Positions 42,471 to 50,996 of a DNA stretch of 64,000 nucleotides are shown here, piece by piece. Origin of the DNA: Streptomyces cinnabarinus (GTDB lineage Bacteria > Actinomycetota > Actinomycetes > Streptomycetales > Streptomycetaceae); contig NZ_CP114413.1 of the NCBI RefSeq assembly GCF_027270315.1, forward strand, positions 7,936,001-8,000,000, read 5' to 3'. The position numbers and the translations under genes were made by a program. How positions within the stretch are numbered: position 1 is the first letter of the stretch; each line of letters starts with the position of its first letter. The notes below the pieces were generated by a model, which saw only the letters and a program-made list of their open reading frames with translations, searched no databases and was not told the origin of the DNA.

Positions 42471-44184
42471 TCGCGTCCGTCTCCGCCTTGGCCGCCGCCG
42501 AGATCGCCGCCGCGCCGGGCTCCTTGTACCAGGGGCGCAGCCGGATCAGGGCGGGCCGGACTCCGGTGGCGAGGAGCAGGGCGGTTCCCTTGGGCAGGGC
42601 CCGGATCCGGTCGGGCGGCAGAACGGCCTCCTGGCGGTAGGAGTACGAGCGTGAGGTGCCGTCCTTGCTGCGGGAGACGCTCGGGGTGCGTACGTCGTGC
42701 TGGCCGACGAGGGTGGAGATCTTCTGCACGAAGTCGGCGTCGTCCAGACCCGCGCCGAGCAGCTTGACGGTGGCCGCGCTCCACAGCGCGTCCATGCCGA
42801 CCTCGCCCCACACCCGGGCGCCCTGCCGGTAACTCTGGAGCAGGGTCACGACGTTGATGCCGCGGGAGCCGAAGTGCGAGTAGAGGTCGGGCAGATCGGA
42901 GATCCGGCACACGTTGGCGGCCTCGTCCAGGACCGCGGTCAGCGGCGGGTCGAGCCTGCCGCCCATGCGTTCGGCGGCGACCACCCCCGCCCGCATCGTC
43001 GCGTCGGCGAGGCCCGCGATGACTCCCGCCGCCGAGCCGCCGCCGTCCTTGGACAGCAGATAGAGGGTGTCCGTGCCGAGCACGTGCTGGTGGGGGAGGA
43101 ACTCGGGCAGCTCGGGGTCGGGGGTGACCCAGGCCAGGATCTCCGGGTCGAGCAGACAGGAGACGGTCTGGCGGGCCGTCTCATAGATGCCGTCCCGCGT
43201 CTCCACGGCGCCGCGGACCGTGCCCTGCAACTGCTCGGCCATCGCGACGAGTTTCGCCTCACGGAGCAGGTCGATCGGGGTGCGGTCGGCGGGGTCGGCG
43301 AGCCAGCCGAGCAGCTCGACGACGGGTGCCTTGCCGCGCGCCGCGGCGAGGAAGAGGGCAGTGAGGGTGTTCTGGGCGGCCGAGATCCAGAAGTCCTTCT
43401 TCGCGGTGTCGTCGTTGACAGACGCCACGAAGTGGCCGGCGAGCCGACGGGCGCCCTCGATGGTGTGGCACTCGCCGAGCAGGTCCCACCACATGGCGCG
43501 CGGCGAGTGGGCGATGCCCTGCGGGTCGAACGTCCAGACCGTGCCCGCCTGTTCGCGCGCGGCGCGGGTGACGGCGTACACATCCGACTTGTTGGAGGTG
43601 AGCAGCACGGCGCCCTGGGCGCGCAGCACCCGGGGGACGGCGATGCCGGTGGACTTGCCCGCCCGGGGCGCCATGAGGTCGAGTTCCACGTCCTCGTAAC
43701 TGCTGCGCAGCTCGGGGCCCTTGGGGTCGAGGTCGCCCAGGAGGTTGCCGGTCTCGTCCGGGCGGAGCTGTTCCCGGCCCTTGAGACTGGGGCGCAGTTC
43801 ACGGGCGCGGGCCTCGATGCCCTTGGGGCACATGGCGGCCAGCTCACGGCGCCCGGCCAGGCCCTTGGGGCGGGCGGCGCGCTCCATCAGGAACCGTACG
43901 GCCAGGGCGGCGGGTGCCGCGAGGAGCGCCAGCAGGCCGAGCATGCCCGCGTAGACGGCGGCGGCCGGGGCCGTGGGCCACAGCGCGGCCGGGCCGTCGG
44001 TGGTGAGGCGGACGACGGTGGACATGGCGAAGGGCGGGGCGTGGAATCCGTGGCCGGTCAGACCTGAGCCCAGGGTGCCGCCGGACCAGACGACCGTGAA
44101 CAGGGTCAGGCCGGTGCCGGCCAGCGCGACCACGGCCCACGGCAGTTGCTCGTGGTAGCCGCCGCCGGTGCGCGGGCCGCTCAT
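42418..44184 (-). CDS. TraG/VirD4-like type IV coupling ATPase
   Basis: A 588-residue membrane ATPase. Two N-terminal TM segments (about 13-35 and 65-95) precede the ATPase domain. Walker A-like MAPRAGKSTG (about residue 175) and Walker B TAVLDEAANVC (about 415) are present, with the family region LLQSYRQGARVWGE. This is the coupling-protein pattern of type IV secretion and conjugation. It starts at 44184, overlapping the preceding VirB4-like gene by 4 bp; the much longer ORF reading upstream is out of frame with that gene and rejected. Last gene of the secretion operon. No relaxase is seen nearby. Confidence 0.85.
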   Translation of the reverse strand: MSGPRTGGGYHEQLPWAVVALAGTGLTLFTVVWSGGTLGSGLTGHGFHAPPFAMSTVVRLTTDGPAALWPTAPAAAVYAGMLGLLALLAAPAALAVRFLMERAARPKGLAGRRELAAMCPKGIEARARELRPSLKGREQLRPDETGNLLGDLDPKGPELRSSYEDVELDLMAPRAGKSTGIAVPRVLRAQGAVLLTSNKSDVYAVTRAAREQAGTVWTFDPQGIAHSPRAMWWDLLGECHTIEGARRLAGHFVASVNDDTAKKDFWISAAQNTLTALFLAAARGKAPVVELLGWLADPADRTPIDLLREAKLVAMAEQLQGTVRGAVETRDGIYETARQTVSCLLDPEILAWVTPDPELPEFLPHQHVLGTDTLYLLSKDGGGSAAGVIAGLADATMRAGVVAAERMGGRLDPPLTAVLDEAANVCRISDLPDLYSHFGSRGINVVTLLQSYRQGARVWGEVGMDALWSAATVKLLGAGLDDADFVQKISTLVGQHDVRTPSVSRSKDGTSRSYSYRQEAVLPPDRIRALPKGTALLLATGVRPALIRLRPWYKEPGAAAISAAAKAETDAITRRAAARLPGVTLGKR

Positions 44185-45854
44185 ACGGTCCACCCCCCGT
44201 TCGCCCGCGCCACGGCCTGTTCGACGCTCTCCTCGTTGGGCGTCCAGCGGGTGTTGGTGTTGTGCAGCCGTCGCTCGGCGTCGGTGATGGCGACCTTGAT
44301 GGGGATGCCGGGCCGGCCGCCGACCTTGATGAGGAAACGGCCGCGCCCCGGCGGCTCCTCGTGCTCGCCGGAGACACCCCAGCCCGGCGGCGAGGACCAG
44401 GACGACACCAGCTCGATCTCCCGCCGGGACAGCCCCACCACCTTGCCGAGCTCCTCCATCTCGGCCCGCGGCAGTCCGGCGCACACCACCATCCCGGCCC
44501 GCTCCACGAAGCCGCGCGCCTTGGCCCGGTCGGAGTCGGTGCCCAGCGCCTCGGCGTCCTTGAGGGTATGCGTGATCTTGGCGTCGCCGAGGCCGAGGGA
44601 GCGGTTGAGCCGGGTCAGCGCGTCGATGCGGTCGACGATGCCGGAGGCGGCGCGCAGCGGGCGCCACAACTCGTCGAGCACGGTGAAGAACCAGCGCCGG
44701 GGCGCGAGTCCGGCGTCCGCGAGGGCGTGCGAGGCGGCCACCGTGCCGAGCCCGTCGGACCAGGCGGCGAGCATCGCCGCGGCGGTCAGCTGGGTGTCGG
44801 CCTCGCCGATACCGGAGATGTCGATGCACACGGCGGGCGCGCCGGGGTTGATCCGGGTGGACGTCTCGGAGGCGAAGGTGTCGCCGAGCGGGCCGTCGAG
44901 AATGCCGAGCAGGGAGCGGTGCAGCGGGTCGACGGCGTCCCGATAGCGGGTGTCGTCGCCGCGGTCCAGGGTGACCGCGCGGACCCGGTCGGGGCCCTCG
45001 GTGAGCACGCGCAGCAGATCGGGCAGCAGGACCGTGCCGCCCACCGGGGTGCGTTCGCGCAGATGGTGCAGGCAGGCGCTGAGCACCGACTGCTCGTGGT
45101 CGTCCATCGGACGGCCCCGCACGATGGTGATCAGCGCGGCGACCATGTTCAGCACCCGCCCGTGCGTCTCCGCTTTGAGCACCTCGCCGGCCTCGCCGCC
45201 GATCCGCGCCGCCGCCTCGCCCATCGCGCCCGGGTCCAGGACGTTGATGCCGCCCCGGCCCCGCCCGATGGAGATCACCTGTCCGCCGAGCGCCCGCACG
45301 GTGTCGGCGTAGTCGGGCTTGAGGTCGCCGAGCACCAGCGGGACCACGCCGGTCGCGGCGAGCCCGATCAGCATCCGGTTGACGAGGGTGGACTTGCCGA
45401 GGCCCGGCATGCCGAGCATGAACAGCGAGGGGTTGGAGATGTAGCGGGCCCGGGTGAACCAGTTCAGCGGGTCGCCGCAGACCGTGGCGCCGGTGAACAG
45501 GTGCTGTCCGAGCGGCACGCCGGTCATGGGCGAGCCGGAACCGGCGGCGAACGGCCACATGCCGCACGCCTGCACGGTGGTGGCCCGCCACATGGTGGGC
45601 GGATCCATGTAGCCGACGCGTCCGCCGCCGGGGCCGAGCCATCCGCGGGGCGGGACGTACGGCTGCCTGGGGCGGGCCTTGTCGCTGTCCGTCTTCGCCT
45701 GCCGCCCCTTCTTTCCCGGCTTCACGGGCTTCTGCGTCCAGGACGGGTCCAGCCCGGACCGCTCGGAAAGGCCCGAGGCCAGGGCCTCGCGCGCCTGCTT
45801 CTCGGCCAGCCGGTCGGCCTGTTCGGCCTTCCGCTCCTCGCTCCGGCGGCTCAC
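44181..45854 (-). CDS. VirB4-like secretion ATPase
   Basis: A 557-residue cytoplasmic ATPase. A Lys/Arg/Gln-rich N-terminus precedes Walker A GMPGLGKSTL (about residue 151) and Walker B FTVLDELWRPL (about 390). LVLGDLKPDYAD, GINVLDPGAM and the C-terminal RFLIKVGGRPGIP follow VirB4/TraC-type ATPases. It starts with GTG at 45854, overlapping the SCO6880-like gene by 4 bp. It probably powers assembly or substrate transport, with the SCO6880-like protein as its membrane partner. Confidence 0.82.
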   Translation of the reverse strand: MSRRSEERKAEQADRLAEKQAREALASGLSERSGLDPSWTQKPVKPGKKGRQAKTDSDKARPRQPYVPPRGWLGPGGGRVGYMDPPTMWRATTVQACGMWPFAAGSGSPMTGVPLGQHLFTGATVCGDPLNWFTRARYISNPSLFMLGMPGLGKSTLVNRMLIGLAATGVVPLVLGDLKPDYADTVRALGGQVISIGRGRGGINVLDPGAMGEAAARIGGEAGEVLKAETHGRVLNMVAALITIVRGRPMDDHEQSVLSACLHHLRERTPVGGTVLLPDLLRVLTEGPDRVRAVTLDRGDDTRYRDAVDPLHRSLLGILDGPLGDTFASETSTRINPGAPAVCIDISGIGEADTQLTAAAMLAAWSDGLGTVAASHALADAGLAPRRWFFTVLDELWRPLRAASGIVDRIDALTRLNRSLGLGDAKITHTLKDAEALGTDSDRAKARGFVERAGMVVCAGLPRAEMEELGKVVGLSRREIELVSSWSSPPGWGVSGEHEEPPGRGRFLIKVGGRPGIPIKVAITDAERRLHNTNTRWTPNEESVEQAVARANGGWTV

Positions 45855-47344
45855 AGCGCCTCCTGCAACTCGTGCGGGATCAGGGTCTGTTCCCACGGGA
45901 GGATCCCGGCGGGCAGCGTGCAGGTGAACGCCGCCGCCTGCATCCGGTCGGCGGGCCGCATCAGCACCCGGGAGGCGGCGGTCAGATTGCGGATCGTCAC
46001 GCTCGCGTCGGCCAGCTCGGCGGCGCTGTCGACGGTGACCGTCAGCATCAGCGAGAACTCCACGAGCCCGGCGCCCGACGCCTCCTCGGCCGCGGTCTGC
46101 TCCGCCGCCCGCATCTCGGAGGCCGCGCGGGCCTGCACCATGCCGCGGCCCGACGTCGCCATGAACTGGGCGCTGCGCCGGTCCGCCTCGACGATCCGCG
46201 CCGAGGTGGCCGGGTCGATGGGCCGGTAGATCAGCGCGACCCGCTTGCGGCGGGTGCCGGGGGCCGCCTCCAGCATGCCCCTGAGCACCGAGGACCGGAC
46301 CGTGCCGCGCGGCGCCAGGGTGAGCAGCCAGGTCCGGGACACCCCCGAGTCGTGCTGGTAGCTGTTCACCGTCTCCACGGCGGCGGCCGGTCCCGCGTCG
46401 TCCCACTCAAGGCCCGTTCCGCCGTACCGGGCGCGGGCGTCGAGCACATCGGCGGCGACGGCGGGGTCGTAGGCGACCCGCACGACCTCGGCGATCCGCT
46501 CGGCCGAGAGCGGGTACGCCGAGCCGCCACCGGCCGCGACGAGCCCGCTGAGCAGGCCCGGGACCCGGATCGCGAGGTCGGAGATGACATCCTCCGGCTT
46601 GCGCCGCTGCCCGGGCGGGACGCCGTAGGTGAGGGTGACGTAGGTGTGCATCTCGGAGGACGCGGTGGGATAGCGCTCGACGACCTCCTCCATCACCGCG
46701 CGCGCGGCGGGCGGCGCGTCCGGGTGGATGCGGGGCAGCACCTCGTGGGCGAGCCGGGTTCCCGGGTCGGGGGCGGTCTCCACGATCAGGGAGGCGCCGC
46801 GCAGCCCGGGTTCGTGCGCCAGCCGGGCCAGCCACTCGCCCCACAGCGCCACCCAGACGTCGACCTGGTCGGGGTCGACCAGGGCACCGCCGTCGGGGTC
46901 GCAGCCCAGGACGATCGTGTACAGGTTGCGGGCCGGGTGGTGCAGGACGCCGAAGGGCCGGTCGTAGGCGTCCCGGCCTTCCGTCGAGGTGACCTTGTTG
47001 AGCAGGCCCGGCGGACGGAACCGGCCGCCCGGCCGGGCGGACAGCGGCCCGGAGACGTACAGATGCGACCCCTTGGCCTTACGGCGCCACCAGCCGACGC
47101 GCAGGGTCATCAACTGGTAGACGTTGCGCCCGTCCTGGGTGCGAATGGCGAGCGGCACCAGGAACACCACGACCGGGACCAGCACGATCAGCGCGGCGTA
47201 CAGCGAGATCAGTGAGGCGAGCAGGGTGACGACCAGTCCGCCGAAGACACCGAAGGTGCCGACGAGACCGAGTGGTCCGAGCCCGGGCCGCCTCGGCCGG
47301 CGCCAGTTCCCGTAGGTCGGATGGGTGACGGCTTCCGTGGACAT
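45851..47344 (-). CDS. SCO6880-family membrane protein (PrgI/VirB3-B4 N-terminal-like)
   Basis: A 497-residue protein with two N-terminal TM segments (about 25-75, LGPLGLVGTFGVFGGLVV and LISLYAALIVLVPVVVFL) and a large cytoplasmic part. It matches the SCO6880 family name used for actinobacterial T4SS-like loci, as I remember it. In these systems the VirB3/PrgI membrane part and the VirB4 N-terminal part are fused here, with the ATPase domain encoded by the next gene. GTGA coupling to that gene supports a joint machine. A hairpin lies 54 bp upstream. Confidence 0.78.
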   Translation of the reverse strand: MSTEAVTHPTYGNWRRPRRPGLGPLGLVGTFGVFGGLVVTLLASLISLYAALIVLVPVVVFLVPLAIRTQDGRNVYQLMTLRVGWWRRKAKGSHLYVSGPLSARPGGRFRPPGLLNKVTSTEGRDAYDRPFGVLHHPARNLYTIVLGCDPDGGALVDPDQVDVWVALWGEWLARLAHEPGLRGASLIVETAPDPGTRLAHEVLPRIHPDAPPAARAVMEEVVERYPTASSEMHTYVTLTYGVPPGQRRKPEDVISDLAIRVPGLLSGLVAAGGGSAYPLSAERIAEVVRVAYDPAVAADVLDARARYGGTGLEWDDAGPAAAVETVNSYQHDSGVSRTWLLTLAPRGTVRSSVLRGMLEAAPGTRRKRVALIYRPIDPATSARIVEADRRSAQFMATSGRGMVQARAASEMRAAEQTAAEEASGAGLVEFSLMLTVTVDSAAELADASVTIRNLTAASRVLMRPADRMQAAAFTCTLPAGILPWEQTLIPHELQEAL

Positions 47345-47397
47345 GAGGGTCCGGTTTCCCTTCGTGAGGATGATCGGTTCGGAGGGTCGGCGAGACC

Positions 47398-47430
47398 GCC
47401 GAACTCCCAGGGGGGAAGCGGGAGTTCGGC
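47398..47430. terminator. Intercistronic hairpin inside the T4SS-like operon (11-bp perfect stem)
   Basis: GCCGAACTCCC pairs perfectly with GGGAGTTCGGC around an 11-nt loop, between the TrbL-like gene and the SCO6880-like gene. With no T-run it may attenuate transcription or protect the upstream mRNA rather than fully terminate. This is the only sizeable gap in the operon's core. Confidence 0.55.
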
Positions 47431-47494
47431 AGTCGCTTGGAGGGCGGCGGGGCCGGGGCCCTCGGTACGGGTCCGTCCGGCACCGCCGCCCGGG

Positions 47495-48727
47495 TCACCG
47501 GCCGGTGTTGTGACCCAGGTCGCCGTCGGCGCCGTCCACCGCGCCCGCGGCGGTGCTGCCGACGATCTGCGCGGCGGTGACCGCCGCGGTGACCGCGGCA
47601 CCGACCGGGCCCCCGGCCGCGGCTGCCGCCCGGCCCGCACCGGCCGCGGCTCCCGAGCCGCCGCCGCCCGCACCGGCACCCGCGGCACCACCCCAGCCCG
47701 CGCCGTTCGAACCGTTGCCGCCCGCGGGCCCGCCGGGTCCGGGGGCGCCGCCCTGCGAGCCGCCGCCCGAACTGCCGGCGCCGGACGGCCCCTTCGGCCC
47801 GGCGCCACCCGCCTGTCCACCGGTGCCGCCGGCGGCGCCGCCCAGCGAGCGGGCGCCGGTCGCCAGCGCGCCGCCCGCCGCCGACAGCGCGCCGGAGACG
47901 GGGTTGCCGCCGCCGAGGGCGGCCGTGGCGGGCACCACGAGTTTCAGCAGGGCGGGCAGCGAGACCGCGGACAGCAGCATCAGGCCGATACCGGCGATGC
48001 GTTCGTTGATGTCACCGCCCTGACCGCCCTGCGAGATCATCGCGGACCCGGAGTACAGCACCAGACCCGCCGCGGGCTTGTACAGCAGCCAGGCGATCAT
48101 CCAGCCGATGTGCTTGCGCCACCAGCCCGCGCCCCAGTCGGTCATCGAGGCGGCGGCGGCCACCGGCAGGGTGCCGAGCAGCAGGATCATCACGCCGAGC
48201 CGGATGTACATCAGGATGGTGTGGATGATCCCGGAGATCAGCAGCAGGAAGGCGAGGATCAGCAGCAGGAACGACTCCACGTTCTCGCCGCTCTTGCAGG
48301 CCCCGACATTGCTCAACTGCGCCTTGGCGCCCGCGTTGAAGAGGAACGTGGCGTAGTCGTCGGCGACGGCCGCCGCGGCCGTGACGACGGTGGTGGCCGC
48401 GCCCGAGACCAGGATGACCCGGAGGATGCCCTTCAGGGCGGTCACGCCCGCGGTTCCCCGCCGTTCCAGTGCCATCCGGACCGAGGCGAAGATCAGCGAA
48501 CCGACCGCGAGGTAGACCACCAGCCACTGCGTCTGGCTGCCGACGTCCTTGGCGGTGGCCGTCCCCGTCAGGGTCGGCACTCCGGTGATCAGGGCTCCGA
48601 ACACCGCGATCGCACCCGCGAGGATGGAGTTCGCGATCAGCTCGATGACCGTCCCGATGGGATTGCCGAGAAAGTCGAAGAAGCCCTTGATCAGGTCGAT
48701 GACCGGATTCCCGGTCGGGCAGTTCAT
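47495..48727 (-). CDS. TrbL/VirB6-like polytopic channel protein
   Basis: A 410-residue membrane protein with six or more hydrophobic segments (about 10-260) and a Gly/Ala/Pro-rich C-terminal tail (about 270-400). Segments such as LIKGFFDFLGNPIGTVIELIANSILAG, and the KHIGWMIAWLLYKPAAGLVL pattern, fit TrbL/VirB6-type inner-membrane components as I remember them. It follows the VirB8-position gene by 1 nt. It is the best candidate for the central membrane channel. Confidence 0.75.
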   Translation of the reverse strand: MNCPTGNPVIDLIKGFFDFLGNPIGTVIELIANSILAGAIAVFGALITGVPTLTGTATAKDVGSQTQWLVVYLAVGSLIFASVRMALERRGTAGVTALKGILRVILVSGAATTVVTAAAAVADDYATFLFNAGAKAQLSNVGACKSGENVESFLLLILAFLLLISGIIHTILMYIRLGVMILLLGTLPVAAAASMTDWGAGWWRKHIGWMIAWLLYKPAAGLVLYSGSAMISQGGQGGDINERIAGIGLMLLSAVSLPALLKLVVPATAALGGGNPVSGALSAAGGALATGARSLGGAAGGTGGQAGGAGPKGPSGAGSSGGGSQGGAPGPGGPAGGNGSNGAGWGGAAGAGAGGGGSGAAAGAGRAAAAAGGPVGAAVTAAVTAAQIVGSTAAGAVDGADGDLGHNTGR

Positions 48728-48728
48728 G

Positions 48729-49508
48729 TCAGTCCCCCCACAGGGTGTAGCCGCTGGTGTTGCCCTGGACGGCCGTCACCGGCGTGTGCAGGGAGCCGTC
48801 GCCGTTGGGCAGGACCTTCCAGTCACCGCCGCTCCAGCGCAGCACGATGGTGGTCGCCGCGTAGCCCTGCCCGGTCCGCAGGAGCAGCTTCACGCTCGCG
48901 GCCGTGCTCTTGTACGAGGTCACCGTGAAACCGGCGTAGGTGGCGACGGCCGCGTCGCCGGTCTGTTCGCCGCTGTCGATGTCCTGGACGGTGGAGCGCT
49001 GGAACTCGAACATGTCGCGTCCCGCCCCGGCGACGACCTGCTGCTCCGTGACGGTCCGCCAGCCGGAGCCGCTCATCTGCGACGGGATGACGTGGGCGGC
49101 CAGCACGGCGCCGATGGGCGTACGCGCGAAGCACCACCGCAGGGTCCCCGTCGTCCGGGTGGGCCCCGCCGAGGCGGACACCGGCACGCGCGTGATGCCG
49201 AGCGTGTGCCAACTGACGTCCTGAGGCGGGGCCTTGGGCAGCGCGTCACCGGCGCTGTCGTCGGTGACGCAGCCCTGCGGGCGGCCGTCGCGCGGGGCGG
49301 CGTCGCCGGAGAGCGGGCCGGTCGCCGCCGCGCGCGCACCGTCCGCGACGGTCTTCCCGCCGGACGTCAGCGCGACGATCCCGCCCAGCACCAGCACGAC
49401 GGCGAGGAACCCCGCCGACAGCTGCCAGCTGCGCTGCTTCCAGTACGGCTCCGGCTCGTCGCCCCACCGCTGTCTGCGTGTGAACATCTCGACCGCCCGC
49501 CGACTCAC
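48729..49508 (-). CDS. Single-pass membrane protein in VirB8/TcpC position
   Basis: A 259-residue protein with a short cytoplasmic N-terminus, one TM segment (about 32-52, SAGFLAVVLVLGGIVALTSGG) and an extracytoplasmic domain. The outer domain lacks a family motif I recognise; one-TM topology with an alpha/beta outer domain fits VirB8/TcpC/TraM-like proteins. GTG at 49508 overlaps the previous stop (GTGA); an ATG at 49487 is also possible. Role inferred from operon position and topology. Confidence 0.62.
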   Translation of the reverse strand: MSRRAVEMFTRRQRWGDEPEPYWKQRSWQLSAGFLAVVLVLGGIVALTSGGKTVADGARAAATGPLSGDAAPRDGRPQGCVTDDSAGDALPKAPPQDVSWHTLGITRVPVSASAGPTRTTGTLRWCFARTPIGAVLAAHVIPSQMSGSGWRTVTEQQVVAGAGRDMFEFQRSTVQDIDSGEQTGDAAVATYAGFTVTSYKSTAASVKLLLRTGQGYAATTIVLRWSGGDWKVLPNGDGSLHTPVTAVQGNTSGYTLWGD

Positions 49509-49810
49509 GTGAAGACGAAGCTGACCAGCGGGCCCGCGGTGGCCACCAGGACACAGCCGCCGAGCACCATGCCGAGCCGGCTCATGTGCTCCGAACTCTC
49601 GCCCCGCTTGAGGGAGATCGCCATCATCGCGCCGGTGATCAGCACCCCGGCGACACCGGCGGCGGTGCCCGCCCAGGCGGCTATGCCGAGGACGGTGTTG
49701 ACCTTGTCCTTCAGCTGGTCCGGGGCGTCACTGGTCGGCTGGGGTATGTCGCCGCCCGGGGCCGGCGCCGCGGCGAGGATGTTGTGGGCTTCGAGCAGCA
49801 GTGATGACAT
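49505..49810 (-). CDS. Small two-TM protein, VirB2/TrbC-like, copy 1
   Basis: A 101-residue protein with a possible leader and two TM segments (about 42-66, GIAAWAGTAAGVAGVLITGAM, and 80-101). This is the size and topology of VirB2/TrbC pilin-like subunits. It resembles the next gene (AW-GTAAGVAGVLI versus AW-ATAAGVAGLLI). Overlaps the VirB8-position gene by 4 bp. Confidence 0.62.
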   Translation of the reverse strand: MSSLLLEAHNILAAAPAPGGDIPQPTSDAPDQLKDKVNTVLGIAAWAGTAAGVAGVLITGAMMAISLKRGESSEHMSRLGMVLGGCVLVATAGPLVSFVFT

Positions 49811-49884
49811 GCGGTTCTCCGAGGAGTAGGGGCCCTGCCCGAGAAACGGCGGGCGTGAGCGGAACTGGTGGTGCGTGTCGGGGT

Positions 49885-50142
49885 TCAGGGACCGAGGAGG
49901 GAGAGGTCGCCGAGGGCGGCGACGAGCGGGCCGGCCGACGAGGCGACCAGGCAGCCGAGGGTGACGAAGAAGATCCCGCGGAAGTGCGCGGCGCCCTCGC
50001 CGGGTTCACCCCGGTTGAGCTGGATCGCCATGTTGATGCCGACGATCAGCAGGCCGGCCACTCCGGCGGCGGTGGCGCACCAGGCGAGGAGGCCGAGGAT
50101 CTCGCCGGCGCCCGCGGGCGGGCTGTAGGCGGCCAGATTCAC
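49885..50142 (-). CDS. Small two-TM protein, VirB2/TrbC-like, copy 2
   Basis: An 85-residue protein with two TM segments (LAWCATAAGVAGLLIVGINMAI and GIFFVTLGCLVASSAGPLVAAL). It is a paralogue of the product at 49505. The GTG at 50142 overlaps the upstream stop (GTGA). The tandem pair could give two pilin-like or membrane-scaffold subunits. Confidence 0.65.
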   Translation of the reverse strand: MNLAAYSPPAGAGEILGLLAWCATAAGVAGLLIVGINMAIQLNRGEPGEGAAHFRGIFFVTLGCLVASSAGPLVAALGDLSLLGP

Positions 50143-50873
50143 GACACCGCCTCCTCTTGACGCGCCTCGCTGCCCACCAGCTCGGCGAGCGAGACGAGTT
50201 GCCGGGGCATGGCCCGCGGGGTGGAGCCCAGGCGCCAGGCCGGTATCCACGGCACCCGGTGCACATGCGTGGCCGAGCGCAGCACCCGGATCCTCCGCAG
50301 CAGACCGAGCGGCAGCCGGCCCGGGGCGTCGGCGACGAGGACCACGCCCAGCAGTTCGAGCCCTTGCGGTGCGCGCCCCTCCTTCAGCGCGCCCAACGCC
50401 TGGGAGACGGTACGCAGTCCGCGCGCGCTGGTCCGGCCGACCAGCACGATCCGCCGCGGCTCACCCCGGGTCGGCTGCGGCCACCGAACCCCGAGATCCA
50501 CCCCACCGAGCGCCTCGGCCAACGAGGTGGCCCCGGCCCCACCATGCGCCTGAACCCACCCGACCTCACTCCGGGACCGCCCACGCCCCGACACCCCGCG
50601 CCGCGGCTCGCCCCAGGAGGGCTCGGCGGGCGGGTTGGGGGTGGTGCGGCGGGCAGGGGCGGCTCGCCCGGCGGGGGCGCGCGTGGGGGCGGTGGGCTGT
50701 ACGGCGGGGGCCGTGGCCGGCGCCGGGGCCGTGCCGTCGGGGGCGGACTGTGCTGCCGGGCGAGGGGACTTCGGCCCCCGCACCCATCCGGACGGGCTCG
50801 ACGGCGTTGCCGAAGGTGTGCCCATGTGCGCTCCGCCCCCCTCTTCGCTCGTGCTTCCACTGCGCTGACTCAT
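50139..50873 (-). CDS. Deviant P-loop protein (DUF6668-like), first gene of the T4SS-like operon
   Basis: A 244-residue soluble protein with a disordered Pro/Ala N-terminus (about 1-95) and a compact domain. GWVQAHGGAGATSLAEALGG resembles a ParA/SIMIBI P-loop but has no Walker Lys, and RIVLVGRTSARGL follows. The family name DUF6668 is from memory. ATG at 50873 has GGTGGAA upstream; another ATG at 50825 with GCGGAGC is also possible. A perfect TGAACC promoter precedes it and should drive the whole secretion operon. Confidence 0.65.
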   Translation of the reverse strand: MSQRSGSTSEEGGGAHMGTPSATPSSPSGWVRGPKSPRPAAQSAPDGTAPAPATAPAVQPTAPTRAPAGRAAPARRTTPNPPAEPSWGEPRRGVSGRGRSRSEVGWVQAHGGAGATSLAEALGGVDLGVRWPQPTRGEPRRIVLVGRTSARGLRTVSQALGALKEGRAPQGLELLGVVLVADAPGRLPLGLLRRIRVLRSATHVHRVPWIPAWRLGSTPRAMPRQLVSLAELVGSEARQEEAVS

Positions 50874-50889
50874 CTGGTTTCCACCGTTT

Positions 50890-50917
50890 TGAACTTATTC
50901 GCTCCGGGGCCCGTTTC
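50890..50917 (+). promoter_or_regulatory. Weak ECF-type promoter P11 (TGAACT-N16-CGTTTC)
   Basis: A diverged plus-strand element with 16-nt spacing, 80 bp before the lytic transglycosylase gene. It is a weaker match than the other ten and is less certain. Confidence 0.35.
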
Positions 50918-50941
50918 GATCTGCCGAGCCCGTCGGACTGC

Positions 50942-50970
50942 ACAACGGGCCGTCCGGCCACAGCGGTTCA
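50942..50970 (-). promoter_or_regulatory. ECF-type promoter P10 (TGAACC-N17-CGTTGT) of the T4SS-like operon
   Basis: A perfect consensus copy on the minus strand, 69 bp before the start at 50873. It probably drives all eight genes down to 42418. Confidence 0.8.
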
Positions 50971-50996
50971 AGGCGAGGGGAAGAAGGCACGAGCCC

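Noticed and set aside
44185..45642. In-frame upstream extension of the TraG/VirD4-like ORF to 45642
   Set aside because: It runs through the VirB4-like gene in another frame. The ATG at 44184 overlapping the upstream stop as ATGA, followed by TM segments, is the sensible start.
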